From Ophiothrix spiculata (taxonomy: Eukaryota; Echinodermata; Ophiuroidea; Amphilepidida; Ophiotrichidae), in assembly GCA_000969725.1 (NCBI GenBank), contig JXSR01S018786.1: a stretch of 22,774 bases of DNA; one strand, 5' to 3'. Below the pieces are notes generated by a model. The model ran no database searches and was not told the DNA's origin. It saw nothing but the letters and a program-made list of their open reading frames with translations. The translations under genes and the position numbers were made by a program. Below are positions 20,101-22,774 of the stretch, one piece after another (positions within the stretch are counted from its first letter, which is position 1; the number at the start of each line of letters is the position of its first letter).

Positions 20101-22521
20101 TTTTGTTTGGAGTCACTCGTCATTTTGACGTCACTACCAAATGTTTGGTAGCGAAAATTTTGTTTGGAGGCCGACTATATTTCGGCCCTATCACACATAC
20201 CTTGTCGTCTGGGTGAATAAGAACAAACAGTTTTCTTCCAGCAACAAGGCAATGTATGTTCTCCATTGCGTCGAAATGAAGGACTGATTTGGTGCCACCA
20301 CTGCTGAACCACATCTTCTATATTTAGCAAAGAACAAATAAATCAAAATAAATTTAAGCTGGTCTATTCAAATGTGCTTTAATTTAGATATAATGGTTTC
20401 AATTTCAGTTGTATCATGGTAATTGGTCAAATCATTTGCCCTGAATATGTCAAAACACTTTTGCAATTTACAAGTGTCTGATCACCCTGTTATGCCCATG
20501 ACATGTAAGACACAGCTAGCATCTTGTTTGATGTCAGACATTATGAAGTCTCAAGCCAGAACCTAGTAAGTTAAACTATTTTCAACTTTAGCATCTCTGT
20601 TAGCATTTAACTAGATGCTAGCTGCGGTAATAAATCGCTAGTAATGTCATGAGCATTATATGGCTTCCACATTGCCAAGTACATTGACCAAGCTTAACCC
20701 CATTCTTCCAGAATAGTAACCATGTAGCTGGGCTAGCTGTTATCACTCAGGGGTGGATCCAGGAATTTTCAAAAGAGGGAGCACAATTTTGACAGTGCCT
20801 TGGGGCCCACTCAAAGTCAGGTGTTGCTCTGAAAAAATAAAGTGTTGAAGGGTGCAGAATCAGCGGCGTAGCTAGGGGGGGGGGGGGGGCAAGTTGCCCC
20901 GGGCGCCAACACATGAAAAATAATTGGACCAACAACAGGGGACATACTGCTGAAATTAGCCAATTTTTGCCTAAATTTTTTGCGCGCTCTGTGCGCCCTT
21001 AAGATTTTAGCAGAAATTACCCATTTTAGCAAAAAATGAGGAGTTTTTCAAAAGCTGTTGGATTTTTTGGGGCGTACTTTTTCAAGTGGCCTGCATTTTG
21101 ATTTTTCGCCGAAATATTTAAATTAGGGCAGGCCTGTGGATGGCCTGCCAAGCATACTAGCCATCCATACCGGCATGCTTTTTAGCCAACCACATCAGAC
21201 ATGCAGGCCTGCCACTTTTTTAGCCTTCCACATGCAGGCACAGGCCTGCCAAAAAGGGCTACCTTGCCTACAATGTAGACTAGGCTAGGCGCGTGATACG
21301 TACCTCTTTCCTCCCTAAATGGTTATGTCACTACATCTGGAGATAACAGAAGTTTATGGTCTGATTTGATGTTTCTTAGTTTTCTGGAACTTCTAAAATT
21401 AACCAGTGTTCTAATCAGGGATTTCTATTTGGAATTTGCACAATTTTGCAGGAGCTTTATCAAAAGCTCTGCTGAAGTTCTCTAGAGAAGCAATTAGGCC
21501 GCTATCTAAATATAAAATCATGCAAAGCACTATTTTATTGAGCTCCCATAAAAACATTTGAGGGGAGCAGGGAATCTCAACAGAGCTCTCTCCTCTTAAA
21601 CGGAAGTGCCTGATAATCTAAACAAAAAGAATGTATCTGTACTTCAAACTGACCTGCTCCAGTAGTAGGTCTGCTAGCAGTGGGCACTGAAACATTGGTG
21701 GCATAAGAACGTCCTTCCTGTAAATTGATATTTGTTAAATGTCAATAATTATATCTAAATCTGGGATTTTATTCTGGCAGATTAGCTAAATGTTACCCAT
21801 ATTAGGTTGAAAGAACAAAATAATATAGAAAAGCATCTAAAATATATAGATCAATGTTCTTGCCAAACAAACAAATTAACGTCCAAAGAGTATAATAATA
21901 TTTTTATGTTAATGTTTTAACTTCGGGGTTAAAACACAATGTTTTGGAGTAATTCCCTGATGTATGGAGTGATCCTATGTTATAATATGTATATTTTGAA
22001 AGGTTTAAGATCTTAAAAAAACATATATTCAAATTTCAAAAATTATTACTATTCCAAAAATTACAAAGTAATCAATTCAGTTAATGATTAAGTAATTAGA
22101 ATAACCAATATACAATATGGATTACAAACCTGAGAAAAACGGGAACATTATTCACCAGATACCAATCTTTCTGCTGATATTCTCTGACAAACTCATGAAA
22201 ACTCTTTTCTATCCCTGGCAACTCACGATTCTCCTTCTTTGCCTGCTCAACAGTAACGAGCTCCTCCGCTCCTTCTTTATAGTTGAGCAAATTCTCATCG
22301 GTCCACTGGTGAAATGCCGGCCAAGATGTTGCAGCTCCTTGTACGATAAAAGGCCTAGACGGCTTGGCATAGCTGGATAAGAACGTTTGTGTGTCAGGCC
22401 ATTCTTGTAATGTTGTCACATTAATTTGAACATTGTTTGAGCCAAGCCCATTAGGTGGAATGTCAATCGCTTTCATTATAAATGCGCAGTTCAGAATGAT
22501 GAGTAATAAAAAACTGTCCAT
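10971..22521 (-). CDS. ER-luminal JmjC (cupin-8) oxygenase with EF-hand and KDEL, nine coding exons
   Basis: Join, minus strand: 22521-22130, 21717-21654, 20317-20201, 18440-18391, 18079-17987, 16271-16098, 13779-13650, 13035-12964, 11159-10971. Every junction is GT-AG and in phase, giving 426 residues. Seen: a hydrophobic N-terminus (residues 1-18) fitting a signal peptide; sequon N34-V-T; a cupin-8/JmjC core at about 40-260 with Fe(II) ligands H166-x-D168 and a distal His in the W239-Y-H241-Q-V motif; K181 in GRKLFVL as the probable 2-oxoglutarate contact; an EF-hand loop D346-E357; an acidic Asp/Tyr-rich tail; and C-terminal KDEL. Family knowledge: such domains are mostly 2OG-dependent hydroxylases. 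Inference: a soluble ER-lumen protein hydroxylase, possibly calcium-responsive; the substrate is unknown. JMJD8 is a known ER JmjC protein but is shorter and, as I recall, lacks the EF-hand. An in-frame TAA upstream of the ATG supports this start. Confidence 0.9.
11545..11766 (-). mobile_element. tRNA-derived SINE in intron 8
   Basis: On the minus strand the head reads like a tRNA gene: an A-box-like GTGGTCGAGCAGTTAGAGC, then about 30 bases later a B-box GGGTTCGAGCCCC. The body includes GGGCAAGAAACTTTAC and CACGTTAAGC. As I recall, these resemble a central domain shared by SINEs of many marine animals. It is an RNA polymerase III-type retroposon inserted in the same orientation as the host gene. 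Confidence 0.75.
12011..12173. mobile_element. Palindromic fold-back element in intron 8
   Basis: Arms of about 65-70 bases begin ATAAAATTGGATGGATT and contain GATATTGGTC and CTATGAGTTTT, mirrored to 12172. The short GC-rich centre holds GACGCTGCGCGTCTCGC. The matching open frames on the two strands are a product of the palindrome. Confidence 0.85.
12174..12963. other. Intron 8 sequence
   Basis: No gene, RNA or clear repeat is visible. Open frames here on either strand have no splice context or recognisable content. Confidence 0.45.
12964..13035 (-). CDS. Coding exon 8, EF-hand loop
   Basis: 72 bases (24 codons, phase 0 to 0), acceptor atgacag and donor CAG|gtaagc. Residues 346-357 (DQNQDEKVVPSE) fit the 12-residue EF-hand loop: D1, N3, D5, hydrophobic V8 and E12. 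The usual Gly at position 6 is Glu, so affinity may be reduced. Helices on both sides are plausible. Confidence 0.88.
13361..13532. mobile_element. MITE with 46-base inverted ends in intron 7
   Basis: TAGACCACTTTCGTATGTCC opens the left arm, and the similarity runs through CATAATGCATCTTGAAAGTA to GCAAA. The right arm ends CGAAAGTCGTCTA. TA is present at both edges. The centre is GC-richer than the surroundings. Confidence 0.85.
13650..13779 (-). CDS. Coding exon 7
   Basis: 130 bases, acceptor atttacag and donor TCT|gtaagt. It completes K297 and encodes residues 298-340, a Leu/Met-rich helical stretch (LTLDRLLFMFL) followed by a charged linker. The hydrophobic helix before the EF-hand may be its partner half-site, but no second calcium loop is visible in it. 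Confidence 0.85.
13827..13998. repeat. Two-unit 89-bp tandem repeat in intron 6
   Basis: Two diverged units share TGTTGCTTTTT, ACCAAAA, ATGTCATT and CTTGGAATT, offset by 89 bases. Confidence 0.65.
13999..14812. other. Intron 6 sequence
   Basis: Noncoding. It contains a short CA microsatellite near 14660 and two similar ACCTGCGTA segments near 14490 and 14588. Nothing else is visible. Confidence 0.4.
14813..15012. mobile_element. Palindromic fold-back element in intron 6
   Basis: Arms of about 90-95 bases are mirrored: TATTAATGACAATAATAACT, GCACCATCTTTT, TTGTTTAACATC, TGTTTGTTTTG and CTCGGTACTTTTC on the left each have an inverted partner on the right. The hairpin turn is GGGAGCTACGCTCCC. 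An RNA of this region would fold into a long stem. Confidence 0.85.
15013..15510. other. Intron 6 sequence with a GC-rich patch
   Basis: At about 15220-15310 CG-containing words are dense (GCGGGCGCC, GACGCTGCGCGAG) against the AT-rich background. Its nature is unknown; it may be part of another repeat. No gene is supported. Confidence 0.35.
15511..16055. mobile_element. MITE, family 1, copy 2, with extra internal segment
   Basis: Terminal inverted similarity GAAATTGTAAAGGGGATTCTGT / GTACAGATTCCCTACATAATTTC brackets sequence homologous to 59-451 (shared CTCATGGAGCAGAGTTATTG, AAGACTCTCGAAGTGT, CATAGGATTTACAC). Copy 2 carries about 155 additional bases at about 15780-15935 that copy 1 lacks. 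Confidence 0.75.
16098..16271 (-). CDS. Coding exon 6, distal iron ligand
   Basis: 174 bases, acceptor gctctag and donor CAA|gtgagt. It completes W239 and encodes residues 240-296. The WYHQV motif provides the third metal ligand, and NIGINVWWDH is the closing strand of the double-stranded beta-helix. A helical region follows. The repeat element 15511-16055 starts about 43 bases into the next intron. Confidence 0.9.
16380..16768 (-). mobile_element. tRNA-derived SINE candidate in intron 5
   Basis: On the minus strand the first 80 bases read like a tRNA head, with A-box-like TTAGCCCAATCGGTAAGG and B-box GAGTTCGAACCCC. The acceptor stem does not pair, so it is not a functional tRNA gene. A body of about 250 bases follows and ends in a T/A-rich tail near 16380-16405. 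The body is unlike the SINE at 11545. Confidence 0.6.
16871..17756. mobile_element. Inverted-repeat element with G/C homopolymer ends, intron 5
   Basis: TAACACTTAAGTGCATAAGG at the left is matched by TTATGCACTTAAAAGTGTTA at the right, and a G run with GACCCTGGATTT is mirrored by AAATCCAGGGTCC and a C run. The interior has a doubled CAACCACGCTCAAGTGCT (near 17258 and 17288) and a short perfect hairpin at 17326-17347. No transposase frame was seen. Confidence 0.7.
17987..18079 (-). CDS. Coding exon 5
   Basis: 93 bases, acceptor attccag and donor TTG|gtaaag. It completes N208 and encodes residues 209-238 plus two bases of W239. It carries the cupin motif SAGDCLYLPYHW that leads into the distal iron ligand. 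The codon for W239 is split across the intron to exon 6. Confidence 0.9.
18391..18440 (-). CDS. Coding exon 4
   Basis: 50 bases, acceptor tttcag and donor AA|gtaagt. It encodes residues 192-207 and two bases of N208, the QPHGIYSSVDVD stretch usual after the 2OG-binding strand in cupin-8 proteins. Confidence 0.88.
18441..19460. other. Intron 3 sequence
   Basis: About 1 kb of AT-rich intron between exon 4 and the repeats near exon 3. I see no gene, RNA or repeat in it. Confidence 0.5.
19461..19893. mobile_element. MITE with TACGCTGGTTCCCT ends, intron 3
   Basis: TACGCTGGTTCCCT opens the element and AGGGAACCAGCGTA closes it near 19893, with TA at both edges. The interior (19560-19690) is rich in GCG and CGC words, unlike the host intron. 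Confidence 0.7.
19945..20190. mobile_element. MITE, family 2, copy b, beside the exon 3 donor
   Basis: An inverted copy of the element at 7651-7940, with TATGGGCCAAA and TTCGGCCCTA ends and the same internal blocks (AACTTCAACACCGAGTTGAG on the opposite strand). Two TGACGTCA octamers are present (20002-20009 and 20126-20133). Its right edge is about ten bases from the exon 3 splice donor. Confidence 0.85.
20201..20317 (-). CDS. Coding exon 3, JmjC iron-binding HxD
   Basis: 117 bases (39 codons, phase 0 to 0), acceptor aatatag and donor AAG|gtatgt. It encodes residues 153-191 with the JmjC signature: SSGGTKS, then the Fe ligands H166-F-D168, then GRKLFVLIHP with K181. A MITE (19945-20190) begins only about ten bases into the following intron. 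Confidence 0.92.
20318..20747. other. Intron 2 sequence
   Basis: Noncoding and AT-rich; nothing recognisable. Confidence 0.4.
20748..20900. mobile_element. Two hAT-like transposon ends in tandem (fragments)
   Basis: CAGGGGTGGATCCAGGA at 20748 and CAGCGGCGTAGCTAGG at 20861 both resemble hAT-type termini of the CAGNGG form. A G run follows the second. The inverted partners were not found, so these are probably truncated elements. Confidence 0.4.
21127..21250. repeat. Short inverted repeat with clustered AGGCCT motifs
   Basis: GGCAGGCCTGTG at the left is mirrored by CACAGGCCTGCC at the right. Inside, a unit with TTTTTAGCC, CCACAT and ACATGCAGGC occurs twice. GCAGGCCTG-type words occur several times within 125 bases. 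Confidence 0.6.
21654..21717 (-). CDS. Coding exon 2
   Basis: 64 bases, acceptor ttacag and donor CAG|gtcagt. It completes R131 and encodes residues 132-152, including VLMPPMFQCP, the proline-rich strand that often precedes the iron-binding core in cupin-8 proteins. It ends on a codon boundary. Confidence 0.88.
21718..22129. other. Intron 1 of the coding region
   Basis: 412 bases, AT-rich, GT-AG. No internal feature is visible. Confidence 0.7.
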
Positions 22522-22551
22522 TTTTACTTATAGGCATGGGTCATTAAGATG
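22130..22551 (-). CDS. Coding exon 1 with 30 bases of 5' UTR
   Basis: The exon starts after a strong acceptor: a pyrimidine-rich tract ending in cag at 22554-22552. The ATG is at 22521-22519. An in-frame TAA lies three codons upstream, so translation cannot begin further 5' in this exon. The donor reads CAG|gtttgt. It encodes residues 1-130 and two bases of codon 131, covering the signal peptide and the first part of the cupin-8 domain (motifs PFIVQGAA and SWPAF). Because it begins with an acceptor, at least one untranslated exon and the promoter lie further upstream and were not identified. Confidence 0.88.
22525..22545 (-). promoter_or_regulatory. Tiny upstream ORF abutting the start codon
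   Basis: In the 30-base leader of exon 1 an upstream ATG opens a six-codon frame (MTHAYK) whose TAA ends two bases before the main ATG. It could reduce initiation or allow re-initiation at the oxygenase start. It is seen directly; its function is inferred and depends on the transcript including this leader. Confidence 0.4.
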
Positions 22552-22684
22552 CTGAAAAAGAAAGAGAAACAATGAAAATCAAACAATTTGTGTTTACTTT
22601 GTTTACATGGTAACCATGTAACATGTCTTCAAACAGCATTTTTATGCAACTAACAACTCCAGGAAGTCTTTATAATGGTTTAAC

Positions 22685-22774
22685 CTCGTTTTGTCCGCTG
22701 CCAATTCGTCAGCTCTCGTTTTGTCCGCCGCCGATTTGTCAGCTTTCGTTTCGTCCACTACCCATTTTGTCATT
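22685..22774. repeat. Three-unit 30-bp tandem repeat at window edge
   Basis: Three units each begin like CTCGTTTTGTCCGC and end with TCGTCAG or TTGTCA, offset by 30 bases. The array may continue beyond the window. It lies in the presumed 5' intron or promoter side of the oxygenase gene. Confidence 0.75.

Noticed and set aside
22685..22774. CRISPR-like array at the right edge
   Set aside because: The units are contiguous 30-bp tandem repeats without distinct spacers, and the genome is eukaryotic.

Overview
The window looks like AT-rich, intron-rich animal nuclear DNA. It has GT-AG introns of about 0.3 to 2.3 kb, short coding exons, tRNA-derived SINEs, and many short non-autonomous DNA transposons (MITEs and fold-back elements). 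The repeat style suggests a marine invertebrate, perhaps a deuterostome such as an echinoderm or hemichordate, but this is an impression and no marker in the window proves it. No prokaryotic operon, CRISPR array or rRNA was seen.

The right half holds one well-supported gene on the minus strand. Nine coding exons between 22521 and 10971 join in phase through GT-AG splice sites into a 426-residue protein. It has an N-terminal signal peptide, a cupin-8/JmjC 2-oxoglutarate and Fe(II) oxygenase domain with HxD and distal His ligands, one EF-hand loop, an acidic tail and a C-terminal KDEL. I read it as a calcium-binding JmjC hydroxylase resident in the ER lumen. A splice acceptor 30 bases upstream of the ATG shows that the 5' UTR continues in an exon not identified here. 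The last coding exon has been duplicated in a 118-bp tandem array that runs past the stop codon into the presumed 3' UTR.

The left part (1-10.8 kb) holds little convincing coding sequence. A candidate plus-strand terminal exon (4442-4572) is followed by an AATAAA at 4811. A small exon-like segment (1274-1318) has two possible readings, one of which also ends in KDEL. If real, these are the 3' end of a plus-strand gene lying mostly left of the window and convergent with the JmjC gene.

The rest is dominated by inverted-repeat elements. Left of the gene they lie near 59-451, 1751-1914, 2837-3106, 3405-4230 with a nested 3557-3940, 5085-6150, 6428-6949, 7261-7577, 7651-7940, 8351-8529 and 8650-8865. 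Inside the introns they lie near 12011-12173, 13361-13532, 14813-15012, 15511-16055, 16871-17756, 19461-19893, 19945-20190 and 21127-21250. Two families have two copies each: 59-451 with 15511-16055, and 7651-7940 with 19945-20190. One copy starts about 10 bp inside an intron. Two tRNA-headed SINEs sit in introns 8 and 5.
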